Below, one piece after another: positions 8,988 to 17,847 of a stretch of 64,000 bases of DNA. This stretch comes from Plantactinospora sp. KBS50. Its GTDB lineage: Bacteria > Actinomycetota > Actinomycetes > Mycobacteriales > Micromonosporaceae. The first letter of the stretch is position 1, and each line of letters opens with the position of its first letter. The notes beneath the pieces are model-generated. The model was given only the letters and a program-made list of their open reading frames with translations. It made no database searches and was not told where the DNA came from. The translations under genes were made by a program, and so were the position numbers. Location of the stretch: the NCBI RefSeq assembly GCF_002285795.1, contig NZ_CP022961.1, positions 2,794,001 through 2,858,000 on the forward strand, given 5' to 3'.

Positions 8988-11900
8988 GTGGGCGGAAAAC
9001 GGTTCAGCAGGCGGTCCACGGCTCTGGCCGGGATCGGTGTTCTTGTCGCCACGATGGGCGTGGTGAGCGCGTCCTCGGGCGCGGTCGCCGCACCCGGACT
9101 GCGGCAGGCGTTCAAGCCGGTGCCGGCCGGCTCGAAGATCACCAATCTGCCGGCGGGCATGCGTGACCGGCAGGTGACGGTCATGGTGCAGCTCGGCGAT
9201 GATCCGGTGGCGGTGGTCGACGCCGAGGCGGCGCAGCCGCTGTCGGCGACCCAGAAGCGGCAGCGGCAGGACCGGATCCGGCAGCAGCAGGCGCCGGTCG
9301 AGCAGAAGGTGCGCCAGCTCGGCGGTGCCGTGCTGGGCGCGTACCAGCACGCCTACAACGGCATCAAGGTACGGGTGAACGCCGGCAAGCTCGACTCGAT
9401 CGCGACCGCGCCCGGCGTGGTCAGCGTGCACCCGCTGCAGACCGTGAAGCCGGACAACACCAACGGCGTGCCCATGGTCGGCGCCCCGACGGTGTGGAAC
9501 GCGCCGGACAAGGTGCGCGGCGAGGGCATCAAGGTCGCCGTCATCGACACCGGCATCGACTACACGCACGCCGACTTCGGCGGGCCGGGCACCGAGGCCG
9601 CCTACACCACGGCGCACGCCCGGGAGACCGCGGCGGCCGACCCGGCCCTGTTCGGTCCCGGGGCGCCGAAGGTCAAGGGCGGCATCGACCTGGTCGGCGA
9701 CAGCTACGACGCCGACCCGGGCAGCCCCACCTACCAGCCGGTGCCACACCCGGACCCGAACCCGCTGGACTGCAACGGGCACGGCTCGCACGTGGCCGGC
9801 ACGATCGGCGGGTACGGCGTGCTTGCCGACGGCAGCACCTACCGCGGCGCGTACGACAGGAACACCGTCAGCGGAAACTCCTGGCTCGTCGGCCCGGGCG
9901 TCGCGCCCAAGGCCGAGCTGTACGCGGTGCGCGTCTTCGGCTGCGAGGGCTCCACCGACATGACCGTCGACGCGATCGAGTGGGCCGTGGCCAACGGCAT
10001 GGACGTGATCAACATGTCGCTCGGCTCGCCGTGGGGCGCCGCCGACGCGCCCGAGTCGGTCGCGGCGGAGAACGCGACCAGGGACGGCGTGATCGTGGTC
10101 GCCTCGGCCGGCAACTCCGGTCCGGCGCCGTACATGGTGGGCAGCCCGTCCGTCTCCACCAGCACGATCAGCGTGGCCGCCAACGACCCGACCCCGTCCT
10201 TCCCGGGCGTGCACCTCTCGCTGGGCCTGGACACCGTCAACGCCAACAACGCCACGTTCGCCGACGGCACCTCGCTGCCGATCAAGGTGCTGGGCAACGG
10301 CGCCGGCGGCATCGCGCTCGGCTGCAGCGTCGAGGAGTTCGACCAGCCCGGCGTGGCCGGCGCGCTCGTCGTGGTGGCCCGCGGCACCTGCGCCCGGGTG
10401 GCCAAGGCGATCTACGGCCAGGCGGCCGGCGCCGCCGCCGTGCTCCAGGTCAACAACGTCGACTCCTACCCGCCGTACGAGGGTCCGATCACCAGCAACC
10501 CGGACACCGGCGAACCGGCGAACGTCACCATCCCGTTCCTCGGCGCGCCGTCCTCGGCCGCCGCGGCGCTGGTCGCGGCGGACGGCACCAGCACGACGCT
10601 GACCCACGTGGCCATGGACAACCCGGGCTACCGGGCGACCGCCAGCTTCTCCTCGGGCGGCCCGCGCACCGGGGACAGCTGGCTGAAGCCGGATGTCACG
10701 GCGCCCGGCGTGAGCATCTTCTCGGTCGGCGTCGGTTCCGGCACCGGGGCGGTCGCGATCTCCGGCACCTCGATGGCGGCGCCGCACACCGCCGGCGCGG
10801 CCGCGCTGGTCCGGCAGGCCCACCCCGACTGGCGCAAGGTCGCGTACTGGAAGGCGGCGATCGTCAACACCGCCGACCCGGCCGGGGTGGCCGACTACGC
10901 CACCCGGGCCGACGGCGCGGGCCTGATCCAGGCTCCGGGCGCGGTCGACACCCAGGTCATCGCGCTCGGCGACACCGGCACGGCGACGCTGAACTTCGGC
11001 TTCGCCGAACTGGACCGCAACTACAGCAAGCGCAAGGCCATCACGGTGAAGAACCTGGGCCGCTCGGCGCAGACCTTCACCGTCTCGGTGGGTAACGCGG
11101 CCGGCAGCCCGCACACCGCGCGGCTGCAGCGGACCCGGGTGACCGTGCCGGGTCACGGCCAGGCCCAGGTGCCGGTCACCCTGGAGGTTCCGGCCGCGAC
11201 GGCCGGCGACTCCAGCGGGTTCCAGGACGTCTCCGGCCTGGTCACCCTCACGCCGGTGGGTCGGAGCAACGGCGGCGTCGCGCTGCGGGTGCCGTACTAC
11301 CTGGTGCCGCAGGCGGTGTCGCAGGTGAGCACCCGGGTGGACCAGGGTGCGCTGCACCGGAAGGGTTCGGCCACCGCGACCACGACCAACCGGCGCGGCG
11401 TGGTCGCCGGCACCGCCGACTGGTACGCCTGGGGTCTGTCCGACGGGCGCGACGCGGCCGGCGCGGCGGACCTGCGGGCGGTGGGCGTGCAGGCCCTGCC
11501 GGCGGACGGCGCCATCGCGTTCGCGGTCAGCACCCACAACCGACTGTCCAACGCCGCCCGCAACGAGTTCGACATCTACGTCGACGTCAACGGCGACGGC
11601 ACGGACGACTACGACGTGGTGGGTGTCGACCTGGGCCTGGTCACCACCGGTGACCCCACCGGCGACATGGTCACGGCGGTGTTCGACCTGCGGACCGGCG
11701 GCGGCACGCTGGAGTTCTACGCCGACGCGCCGTACGACGGCAGCACGTTCGTCCTGCCGGTGCTGATCTCGCAGCTCTGCGCGGCCGGCTCGCCCTGCCT
11801 GTCGGCGGAGAACCCGCGGCTGACCTACCACGCGGCCAGCTTCGGGATCGTCGACGGCCTGAACGACACCATCGCGGGTACCGCGAGCTTCAACGCGTTC

Positions 11901-12077
11901 ACGCCGGCGCTCACCACGGGCATCACCGACGTGGTCGAGCCGAACCGCTCGACCACGCAGACGGTGTCGGTGAACCGGAGTGAGTTCGCGCGCACCCCGG
12001 CCAAGGGCTGGATGGTCGTCAGCCACGAGAACGCCGCCCGGAACGAGACGCAACTGATTCCGGTCAGCGGGCACTGA
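8988..12077 (+). CDS. Secreted subtilisin-family (S8) serine protease with PA insert
   Basis: The GTG at 8988 is chosen because GAGGAGG lies 7 bases upstream and an export signal follows (basic KRFSRRS, hydrophobic core, AVAAPG cleavage near residue 37). The 1029-residue preproprotein has an I9-type propeptide (about 60-160), then the catalytic triad: Asp187 in AVIDTGIDYTH, His265 in NGHGSHVAGT, Ser595 in SGTSMAAPH. A protease-associated (PA) domain lies between His and Ser (about 405-540). The last 400 residues are beta-rich, resembling Fn3-like C-terminal modules of large subtilases. It is likely a nutritional extracellular protease. It ends just before a strong terminator. Confidence 0.93.
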   Translation: MGGKRFSRRSTALAGIGVLVATMGVVSASSGAVAAPGLRQAFKPVPAGSKITNLPAGMRDRQVTVMVQLGDDPVAVVDAEAAQPLSATQKRQRQDRIRQQQAPVEQKVRQLGGAVLGAYQHAYNGIKVRVNAGKLDSIATAPGVVSVHPLQTVKPDNTNGVPMVGAPTVWNAPDKVRGEGIKVAVIDTGIDYTHADFGGPGTEAAYTTAHARETAAADPALFGPGAPKVKGGIDLVGDSYDADPGSPTYQPVPHPDPNPLDCNGHGSHVAGTIGGYGVLADGSTYRGAYDRNTVSGNSWLVGPGVAPKAELYAVRVFGCEGSTDMTVDAIEWAVANGMDVINMSLGSPWGAADAPESVAAENATRDGVIVVASAGNSGPAPYMVGSPSVSTSTISVAANDPTPSFPGVHLSLGLDTVNANNATFADGTSLPIKVLGNGAGGIALGCSVEEFDQPGVAGALVVVARGTCARVAKAIYGQAAGAAAVLQVNNVDSYPPYEGPITSNPDTGEPANVTIPFLGAPSSAAAALVAADGTSTTLTHVAMDNPGYRATASFSSGGPRTGDSWLKPDVTAPGVSIFSVGVGSGTGAVAISGTSMAAPHTAGAAALVRQAHPDWRKVAYWKAAIVNTADPAGVADYATRADGAGLIQAPGAVDTQVIALGDTGTATLNFGFAELDRNYSKRKAITVKNLGRSAQTFTVSVGNAAGSPHTARLQRTRVTVPGHGQAQVPVTLEVPAATAGDSSGFQDVSGLVTLTPVGRSNGGVALRVPYYLVPQAVSQVSTRVDQGALHRKGSATATTTNRRGVVAGTADWYAWGLSDGRDAAGAADLRAVGVQALPADGAIAFAVSTHNRLSNAARNEFDIYVDVNGDGTDDYDVVGVDLGLVTTGDPTGDMVTAVFDLRTGGGTLEFYADAPYDGSTFVLPVLISQLCAAGSPCLSAENPRLTYHAASFGIVDGLNDTIAGTASFNAFTPALTTGITDVVEPNRSTTQTVSVNRSEFARTPAKGWMVVSHENAARNETQLIPVSGH

Positions 12078-12088
12078 TTTCCCGAGAG

Positions 12089-12124
12089 CCGCGGCCCGGG
12101 ACCTGAACAGGTCCCGGGCCGCGG
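12089..12124. terminator. Strong hairpin terminator after the subtilase gene
   Basis: Perfect 16-bp stem (12089-12104 and 12109-12124, arm CCGCGGCCCGGGACCT) with the four-base loop GAAC. It is placed between the convergent subtilase and ECF sigma genes and can serve both. Confidence 0.85.
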
Positions 12125-12154
12125 TGCGTCACGGGCCGGTCCGGTCCTCCCGGT

Positions 12155-12721
12155 TCAGCCGGTGGCCGTGCCGTTGCGGCGGCCCCGCGTACCGGGCTGG
12201 GTGGTGATCGCCGCGACCAGGTCCGCGCGGGCGCGGGCGACGCGGGACCGGATGGTGCCGACCGGGCAGCCGCAGACCCGGGCGGCCTCCGCGTAGGGCA
12301 TCCCGAGCACCTGGGTGGCGACGAACGCCGTACGTTGTTCGGCCGGCAGGCCGGCGATGAGCTGTTCCAGCGCGACCCGCCGGTCGAAGCCGCTGTGCTG
12401 CCGGTCGGTGATCTCGGTCCAGGCCGGCATCGGCACGGTGTGCGGCCGGCACGCGCTGGCGCGCACGTGGTCCACCGCCACCCGGCGGGCGATGCCCAGC
12501 ACCCAGGTCCGGGCCGCCGAGCGGGCGGCGAAGGAGGGCAGCGACCGCATGGCCCGCAGGTAGGTCTCCTGGGTGAGGTCGTCGGCCTCGGCCGGCGAGG
12601 CCAGACCGGCCAGGAACCGCCATACGGACTGCCGGGTCGCCCGGACGAAGGCGGCGGCGGCCGTCCGGTCGCCCCGGCCGGCCGCCAGCGCCCACGCGGT
12701 GACCTGCGCGTCGTCCGTCAC
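12155..12721 (-). CDS. ECF sigma factor (copper-locus paralogue 1, no anti-sigma alongside)
   Basis: The GTG at 12721 follows AAGGAG by about 8 bases and gives a 188-residue ECF sigma factor. Region 2 contains EADDLTQETYLRAMRSLPSFAAR and TWVLGIARRVAVDHVR; region 4 contains LPAEQRTAFVATQVLGMPYAEAARVCGCPVGTIRSRVARAR. It is a close paralogue of the sigma factor at 45100-45669: the same two motif blocks are nearly identical. That copy has a zinc-finger anti-sigma gene; this one has none nearby and lies downstream of copA and copZ, so it may be transcribed with them or controlled by the distant anti-sigma (inference). Confidence 0.92.
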   Translation of the reverse strand: MTDDAQVTAWALAAGRGDRTAAAAFVRATRQSVWRFLAGLASPAEADDLTQETYLRAMRSLPSFAARSAARTWVLGIARRVAVDHVRASACRPHTVPMPAWTEITDRQHSGFDRRVALEQLIAGLPAEQRTAFVATQVLGMPYAEAARVCGCPVGTIRSRVARARADLVAAITTQPGTRGRRNGTATG

Positions 12722-12798
12722 CCTCGGGCTCCTTGTCGTCTCGGTGATCCGGTCCCGCCGGTCTGGCCGAGAGCCTACGCATCGATGGACATCGAAGT

Positions 12799-15060
12799 CT
12801 AGTGCCGGGTCGGTGCGACCTCGCCGAGCCGGACCGGGTCCGGCAGCGGCGCGGCGGCGACCGGGGCCGGCCGCCACCGGGACAACCGCAGGCTGTTGAG
12901 CACCACGAGCAGGCTGGAACAGGCCATCGCGGCGGCGGCCAGCATCGGCGTGACCAGGCCGAGCGCGGCCAGCGGAATCATCAGGCTGTTGTACGCGAAG
13001 GCCCAGAACAGGTTGACCCTGATGGTGCGCAGCGTGGCCCGGGCCAGGCCGAGCGCGTCGGCGGCGGCGGTCAGGTCGACGGTGCCGGCCTCGGCGCGGA
13101 CCAGGGTGACGTCGCTGGCCTCGATGGCGAGGTCGCTGCCGGTGGCGACCGCGATGCCCAGGTCGGCCTCGGCCAGCGCGGCGGCGTCGTTGATCCCGTC
13201 GCCGACCATCGCCACGGTGCGGCCCTGGGCGCGCAGCCGGCGGATCGTCCCGGCCTTCGCCTCGGGAGTGACCTCCGCGATGACCTCGATCGGGCCGAGC
13301 CGCTCGGCGATCGCCGCGGCCGCGGCCGCGCTGTCGCCGGTGAGCAGCACCGGGCGCAGCCCGGCCGCGCGCAGCCGGTGCACGGCCGGCACGGCGGTGT
13401 CCCGCAGGTCGTCGGCCGCGGCGATCCAGCCGAGCGGCCGGCCGTCCCGGGCCACGTGCACGACCGTGGCGGTACCGGCGTTCACCTGCGGCACCGCGAT
13501 GCCGTTGTCGGTCAGGTGCCGGGCGCTGCCGACCAGCACCCGGGCGCCGTCCACGACGGCACCGGCCCCGCGGCCCGGCGTCGCCCGGAAGTCGCGAGCG
13601 GCGGGCAGCGACCCGCAGCGGTCCCCGGCGGCGATCACGATCGCCTGCGCCACCGGATGCTCCGAGCAGTCCTCGACGGCGGCCGCGTAGCGCAGCAGCT
13701 CGACCTCGTCGACGCCGTCGGCCGGATGCACGGCGGTGACCCGCAGGCGTCCGGTGGTGAGCGTGCCGGTCTTGTCGAACACGACGGTGTCGATGCGGTG
13801 CGCCGTCTCCACCGCGGCGGCCCCGCGGACCAGCAGGCCGAGCTGGGCGCCGCGGCCGGTGCCGACCAGCAGCGCGGTCGGGGTCGCCAGGCCGAGCGCG
13901 CACGGGCAGGCCACGATGAGCACCGCCACCGCCACCCCCACCGCGGTGGCGGCCGGCGCGATGACCAGCCAGCCGGCGGCGGTGGCCAGGGCGATGACCA
14001 GCACGAAGGGTACGAAGACCGCGGCGACCTCGTCGGCCAGCCGCTGAATCCGGGCCTTGCCCGCCTGCGCCTGGGTGACCAGCCGGCCGATCTGGGCCAG
14101 CCGGGTGTCCGCACCGACCCGGGTGGCCCGGACCACGAGCCGCCCCCCGACGTTGACGGTGCCGCCGGTGACCGGGGATCCGGCGTCGACCTCGACCGGG
14201 ACTCCCTCGCCGGTGAGCATCGCCGCGTCGACCGCGCTGGCCCCGATCTCCACCACCCCGTCGGTGGCGATCCGCTCCCCGGGGCGGACCACGAACAGGT
14301 CGCCGACGCGTAGCGCGGCCAGCGGCACCAGGCACTGCTCGCCCCGCCCGTCCAGCACGGTGACGTCCCGTACCCCCAGGTCCGCCAGCCCGCGCAGCGC
14401 CGCTCCGGCGCGGTGCCGGGCGCGTGCCTCCAGCAGCCGCCCGATCAGCAGGAAGGTGACCAGGCCGGCGCCGACCTCGAAGTACAGGGCGTGGTGGTGA
14501 CCGCCGAACAGCGAGAAGGTCATCGTCACGCCCGGCCGGCCCGCGGGCGTGGCCAGCAGCGCCCACAGGCTCCACGCGTACGAGACCAGGGCACCCAGCG
14601 AGACCAGCGTGTCCATGCTGGCCGCCCGGTGCCGGGCGTTGATCAGCGCCGCCCGGTGGAACGGCCAACCCGCCCAGCCCACCACCGGGGCGGTCAGCGC
14701 CGCGACCACCCACTGCCAGCCGGTGAACTGCACGGCCGGCACCATGGACAGCACCAGGACCGGAGCGCTGAACCCCACCGCCACCCCCAGCCGCCGGCGC
14801 AGCGGATCGGCCGTCTGCGCCGGTGCGGGGCCGGGGTGCGGCGGTCGGGCGGTGTAGCCCATCGCGGTCACGGTCGCGACCAGGTCGGAGACCGGCACGG
14901 TGCTCGGGTGGGTCACGGTGGCGGTCGCGGTGGCGAAGTTGACCGACGCCCGTACGCCGTCGATGCGGTTGAGCTTGCGCTCGATCCGGTTCGCGCACGC
15001 GGCGCAGGTCATCCCGCCGATGCTCAGCGGGGTCAGGACGAGCTGCGCGGAGGCGCTCAC
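12799..15060 (-). CDS. copA: Copper-translocating P1B-type ATPase
   Basis: The 753-residue protein has one N-terminal heavy-metal domain with GGMTCAACANR (Cys19, Cys22), eight predicted membrane helices, the CPC metal-site motif in VACPCALGLATPTALL near residue 385, the phosphorylation motif DKTGTLT near 428, the HP motif in CSEHPVAQAI and the hinge MVGDGINDAAAL near 622. The CPC and HMA sequences mark Cu(I) exporters. It starts with a GTG whose bases overlap the copZ stop (GTGA), so the two are co-translated. It presumably expels Cu(I) delivered by the CopZ-like chaperone. Silver is an alternative substrate. Confidence 0.93.
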   Translation of the reverse strand: MSASAQLVLTPLSIGGMTCAACANRIERKLNRIDGVRASVNFATATATVTHPSTVPVSDLVATVTAMGYTARPPHPGPAPAQTADPLRRRLGVAVGFSAPVLVLSMVPAVQFTGWQWVVAALTAPVVGWAGWPFHRAALINARHRAASMDTLVSLGALVSYAWSLWALLATPAGRPGVTMTFSLFGGHHHALYFEVGAGLVTFLLIGRLLEARARHRAGAALRGLADLGVRDVTVLDGRGEQCLVPLAALRVGDLFVVRPGERIATDGVVEIGASAVDAAMLTGEGVPVEVDAGSPVTGGTVNVGGRLVVRATRVGADTRLAQIGRLVTQAQAGKARIQRLADEVAAVFVPFVLVIALATAAGWLVIAPAATAVGVAVAVLIVACPCALGLATPTALLVGTGRGAQLGLLVRGAAAVETAHRIDTVVFDKTGTLTTGRLRVTAVHPADGVDEVELLRYAAAVEDCSEHPVAQAIVIAAGDRCGSLPAARDFRATPGRGAGAVVDGARVLVGSARHLTDNGIAVPQVNAGTATVVHVARDGRPLGWIAAADDLRDTAVPAVHRLRAAGLRPVLLTGDSAAAAAAIAERLGPIEVIAEVTPEAKAGTIRRLRAQGRTVAMVGDGINDAAALAEADLGIAVATGSDLAIEASDVTLVRAEAGTVDLTAAADALGLARATLRTIRVNLFWAFAYNSLMIPLAALGLVTPMLAAAAMACSSLLVVLNSLRLSRWRPAPVAAAPLPDPVRLGEVAPTRH

Positions 15061-15269
15061 GACGGGGCGCCGGCCAGCTCGAAGCCGGCCTCGTCCACCG
15101 CCTCCCGGACGTCGGAGGCATCCAGCGCGGCCTCACTGTGCACGGTCACCCGGGCGGCGGCCAGGTCGACAGTGACCTCCCGGACGCCGGGCAGCGCGGT
15201 CAACTCGGCGGTGACCGACTGGACGCAGTGCTCGCAGTTCATGCCAAGAACGTGGTACGTGGCTCGCAC
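15057..15269 (-). CDS. copZ: CopZ-like heavy-metal-associated chaperone
   Basis: The GTG at 15269 is preferred because GATGAGGG lies just upstream and translation then begins right before the domain; a longer frame reaches 15302. The 70-residue protein is a single HMA domain with GMNCEHCVQSVTAEL (Cys-x2-Cys) and the usual beta-alpha-beta pattern. It should carry Cu(I) to the ATPase encoded immediately downstream, with which it overlaps by four bases. Confidence 0.9.
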   Translation of the reverse strand: MRATYHVLGMNCEHCVQSVTAELTALPGVREVTVDLAAARVTVHSEAALDASDVREAVDEAGFELAGAPS

Positions 15270-15461
15270 GGGACCCTCATCTCCGATGGGTGAAACTCGC
15301 ACACGGGCGAGGAGCGGCTGGACGGCACCTGCCCCGTGCCGTCGGTGGACGTCGCGCCGTCGTTGGTTCCGCCGGCGCGTGACGTGTCCCGGCTCCCGCT
15401 CATGGTACGCGCCGCAGGGCGGCGGAGTTCATCGGATCGTCATCTTCCGTGCGGGTCTTGC

Positions 15462-15535
15462 GGCCCTCGGCTGGCCCTCGGCTGGCCCTCGGCCCTGACC
15501 TCGGCCCTGACCTCGGCCCTGACCTCGGCCCTGAC
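15462..15535. repeat. Short tandem repeats (11-mer x2, then 12-mer x4)
   Basis: Two copies of GGCCCTCGGCT (15462-15483) run into four perfect copies of CTCGGCCCTGAC (15488-15535) and a partial fifth. They are non-coding and lie between the copZ promoter and the next terminator. Confidence 0.85.
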
Positions 15536-15579
15536 CTCGGCCCGGCCCGAGGCCCGGACCTCCGCGGCGCGCAGGAACC

Positions 15580-15604
15580 GGCACTCCCCACGGTGGGGAG
15601 TGCC
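15580..15604. terminator. Hairpin terminator downstream of the small Cys-rich gene
   Basis: An 11-bp perfect stem GGCACTCCCCA / TGGGGAGTGCC with a 3-base loop, 22 bases past the stop codon of the minus-strand gene at 15627. Confidence 0.7.
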
Positions 15605-15626
15605 GGACGGGCGCCGCCGGACGGGT

Positions 15627-15836
15627 CTAGGCCGTGATGTTGTCCAGGGCGCCGTCGCGGGCCATCTGGACGATGTCCCGCAGTTGGTCACCGCTGAGCC
15701 GGATCGCGCTGCCGAAGTCGTCGGTGATGACCACCCGCTGCTCCTGCGGCGCCTGGGGGTCGACGTACAACTCGGGACAGCCGCAGTTGCAGTTGCCGCA
15801 CAGGGTGAGGACGTGTACGAGACCGTTGTCTGCCAT
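15627..15836 (-). CDS. Small Cys-rich protein, function unknown
   Basis: The ATG at 15836 is preceded by GGAGGCAAAG. The 69-residue product has LTLCGNCNCGCPELYVD (Cys13, 16, 18, 20) near the N-terminus and an acidic amphipathic remainder (VVITDDFGSAIRLSGDQLRDIV). The C-x2-C-x-C-x-C cluster could bind a metal or be modified; I do not recognise a named family. It is an independent unit: its own ribosome binding site, a terminator just downstream and a gap of over 200 bases upstream. Its placement between copZA and a YcnI gene invites a copper or zinc role, but that is inference only. Confidence 0.7.
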   Translation of the reverse strand: MADNGLVHVLTLCGNCNCGCPELYVDPQAPQEQRVVITDDFGSAIRLSGDQLRDIVQMARDGALDNITA

Positions 15837-16050
15837 CTTTGCCTCCGATGCTCGACCTCCGATCAGGTTATGGCCGGCCCCGGGCCGCCGGACCCCGATC
15901 GCGGCGGGTTTGCCGATCGGCGCGCAACGGGGCGCCGGCGGGAACTCGGCCGCCCGCCCGCCCGACCAATAGGGACTCGTTGTCGCGGCGGCGACCGCGT
16001 GCCCACCACGGCGGGCACGACGTCGCGGCGCGGCGGCTACGGCGCGACAG

Positions 16051-16872
16051 CTACGGCGCGGCGTCCTCCGCGCTCGTGGTGGTCGCGGCGCTCGTGGTGG
16101 TCGCGGCGCTCGCGGCGGCGTCCGGTGCGGGCTCGGAGGGCTCGGCGGGGGTCGGCCCACCCTCGCCGTCGGGGCGCCGCCGACCGGTCCGGATCCGGTC
16201 GAGCAGCGCCAGCAGCAGCGCGGCCACGGCGACCACCAGCGCGGCCACCCCGACGGCCAGCGCCGTGCCCGGCGACTGCCAGGCCGGACCCGCCCCGTCG
16301 ATCGGCATCCCGTGCTCGTCCACGTTGGCCCCGGCGCGGCGGTCGAGCCGGAGCACCACGGCCGGGTTGGCCGGCTCCTCCGCACCGTCCTCCGGCTCCT
16401 CGATCCAGGGCACCACCTGCCGGTCGGAGTACGTCTGGAGGACCTTGAACACGATCCGGTCGCCGCGCTCCGGCAACGGGCCGAGGGAGACCCGGAACTC
16501 CTGGAACTGTTCCCCGTCGATCGCCGCGTCCTCGGTCTGCGCCGTCCAGGTGATCGCGCTGACCGGCTGGCCGACCGGCGCCGAGCCGGCCCGGGTGATC
16601 GAACCCCGCTCGACCACGCAGTGCCAGCCGGGAAGCTTGTGCACCACCGCGGACTGGACCGACGCGTTGGCCGGCAGCACGACCCGCACCTCGACCGTGC
16701 TGAGGTCCGGGCGCTCGTTGGGCACCCGGAAGGTGAGCGTGGTGTAGCCGCCCGGGGCGACCCGGACCGGATCCACCGACACGTGCCCGTACGCCGGTCC
16801 GGCCGGGACGGCGACCACGGCCGCGGCGGCCAGGACCAGACCCGCCGCCCGGAATGCTCTGGCTACCCTCAC
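16051..16872 (-). CDS. YcnI-family copper-associated exported protein (copy 1)
   Basis: The GTG at 16872 is chosen because GGGAGG lies 8 bases upstream; a longer frame exists but lacks a site. The 273-residue protein has a signal peptide ending AYG and then HVSVDPVRV, placing His30 at the mature N-terminus, the residue reported to bind Cu(II) in Bacillus YcnI. The YcnI core (formerly DUF1775) follows: LTFRVPNE, QFQEFRVSLGPLP and FKVLQTYSD. A membrane helix near residue 225 and a Thr/Ala tail with a duplicated ATTTSA segment end the protein. A second YcnI copy is at 45965. Confidence 0.9.
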   Translation of the reverse strand: MRVARAFRAAGLVLAAAAVVAVPAGPAYGHVSVDPVRVAPGGYTTLTFRVPNERPDLSTVEVRVVLPANASVQSAVVHKLPGWHCVVERGSITRAGSAPVGQPVSAITWTAQTEDAAIDGEQFQEFRVSLGPLPERGDRIVFKVLQTYSDRQVVPWIEEPEDGAEEPANPAVVLRLDRRAGANVDEHGMPIDGAGPAWQSPGTALAVGVAALVVAVAALLLALLDRIRTGRRRPDGEGGPTPAEPSEPAPDAAASAATTTSAATTTSAEDAAP

Positions 16873-16927
16873 CGGTGGTCCTCCCTGTCGTGTCTGCCCC
16901 GGCTCGTGCATTGCGGCGCCGGACTCC

Positions 16928-16957
16928 CCATCATGATGACAAGCATCGAAATGATGG
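16928..16957. promoter_or_regulatory. Candidate operator upstream of ycnI copy 1
   Basis: CCATCAT (16928-16934) and ATGATGG (16951-16957) form a 7-bp inverted repeat with a 16-base spacer, and CATCATGATG inside it is itself a 10-bp palindrome. It is unusually A/T-rich for this DNA and lies 56-85 bases upstream of the start codon. It resembles a metal-regulator or promoter site, but no regulator can be assigned. Confidence 0.4.
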
Positions 16958-16958
16958 C

Positions 16959-16993
16959 ACCGTGCCCCGGGCCGGCGCGGCCCGGGGCACGGT
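16959..16993. terminator. Strong hairpin terminator of the metal ABC operon
   Basis: A perfect 15-bp stem (16959-16973 and 16979-16993, arm ACCGTGCCCCGGGCC) with a 5-base loop lies 66 bases beyond the stop codon of the binding-protein gene. It separates the ABC operon from ycnI. Confidence 0.8.
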
Positions 16994-17058
16994 CGGCGGC
17001 CCGGTGGAACCGGGCGAGGGTCGTCGCCCGGGTCCACCCGCCCGCCCGTCGCTCCTGG

Positions 17059-17847
17059 TCAGGGCTTGAGTGCGGCGGTCAACCGGTCGGTGTTGGTCCG
17101 GAAGACCGCGATCAGGTCGAGATCCGCGCCGGGATAGTTGACGATGTCCACCCGGGCGGCCCCGGGGATGTCGGGATTGGCCCCGGGCAGGTGCGCGTTG
17201 GCCAGCACCAGGGTCGGCTTCTTCGCGGTCAGCTCGGCGAGCTGGCCGGGGGTGACCGGCTCGGGTCCGTAGGTGCCCACCACCGCAAGGCCGGCGAAGT
17301 CGGCCCAGTACGCCATGAACAGATGCGCCGCCGCGTTCGGCGGCGGCGTCGGCAGGGCGGCCCGGACCTGCCCGGACAGCTCCGCGTAGGCGCTGTCGAA
17401 GCTGGTCAGCCAGGCGTCGCCCGCGGCCGTGGTGCCGAAGATGCCGGCCAGCCGCCGCACCTGCGAGGTGATCTTCGGTGGGGTGTTCTCCAGCTCGACC
17501 GGGACGAGCTTGCCGGAGCCGCCGGCCGCGTCCTTGAGCTTGGCGGCGAAGCCGTCGAACTCGGCGTACAGGATGTAGTCGGCGCCGGCCACCGCGGCCA
17601 GGTCGCTCGGCTTCGGGTCGTAGTCCGGCGGGTGCTGGACGCTGGCCGGCGCGACCACCGTGATGTCGGTGGCGCCCGCGGCCCTGGCGAGGGCGCCGAC
17701 CCAGGTGGTCGAGGCGACGACCTTCGGCCCAGAGGGGGCCGGGCTCGTGCCGCCCGCCGGCGCCGGGTCCTCAGCGCTGCCGCACCCGCTGGCCGACAGG
17801 GACAGCGTCGCCACCGCCGCCAGCGCGACGGCTCGGAATGATCGCAT
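17059..17847 (-). CDS. Zn/Mn-type ABC transporter substrate-binding lipoprotein
   Basis: The 262-residue protein has a lipoprotein signal (LSASGCGS) and a cluster A-I (ZnuA/TroA) fold: VVASTTWVGALARAAGA at the start of the mature part, VQHPPDYDPKPSDL with a metal-ligand His, ADYILYAEFDGFAAKL, and AAHLFMAYWADFAGL with a second His. The His-rich loop typical of ZnuA is absent, so zinc versus manganese cannot be decided. The start overlaps the end of the permease gene by 77 bases; GAAGGAGC precedes the ATG. It delivers metal to the adjacent permease. Confidence 0.85.
   Translation of the reverse strand: MRSFRAVALAAVATLSLSASGCGSAEDPAPAGGTSPAPSGPKVVASTTWVGALARAAGATDITVVAPASVQHPPDYDPKPSDLAAVAGADYILYAEFDGFAAKLKDAAGGSGKLVPVELENTPPKITSQVRRLAGIFGTTAAGDAWLTSFDSAYAELSGQVRAALPTPPPNAAAHLFMAYWADFAGLAVVGTYGPEPVTPGQLAELTAKKPTLVLANAHLPGANPDIPGAARVDIVNYPGADLDLIAVFRTNTDRLTAALKP

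Larger units (their letters stand above)
15270..15626. other. Intergenic region upstream of copZA
   Basis: It carries the presumed copZA promoter (15270-15400), then a block of 11- and 12-bp tandem repeats and a terminator hairpin for the small gene at 15627. No coding sequence is convincing: reading frames across the repeats give only monotonous Gly-Pro or Arg-Ala peptides. No CsoR- or CueR-like operator could be identified with confidence. Confidence 0.5.
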
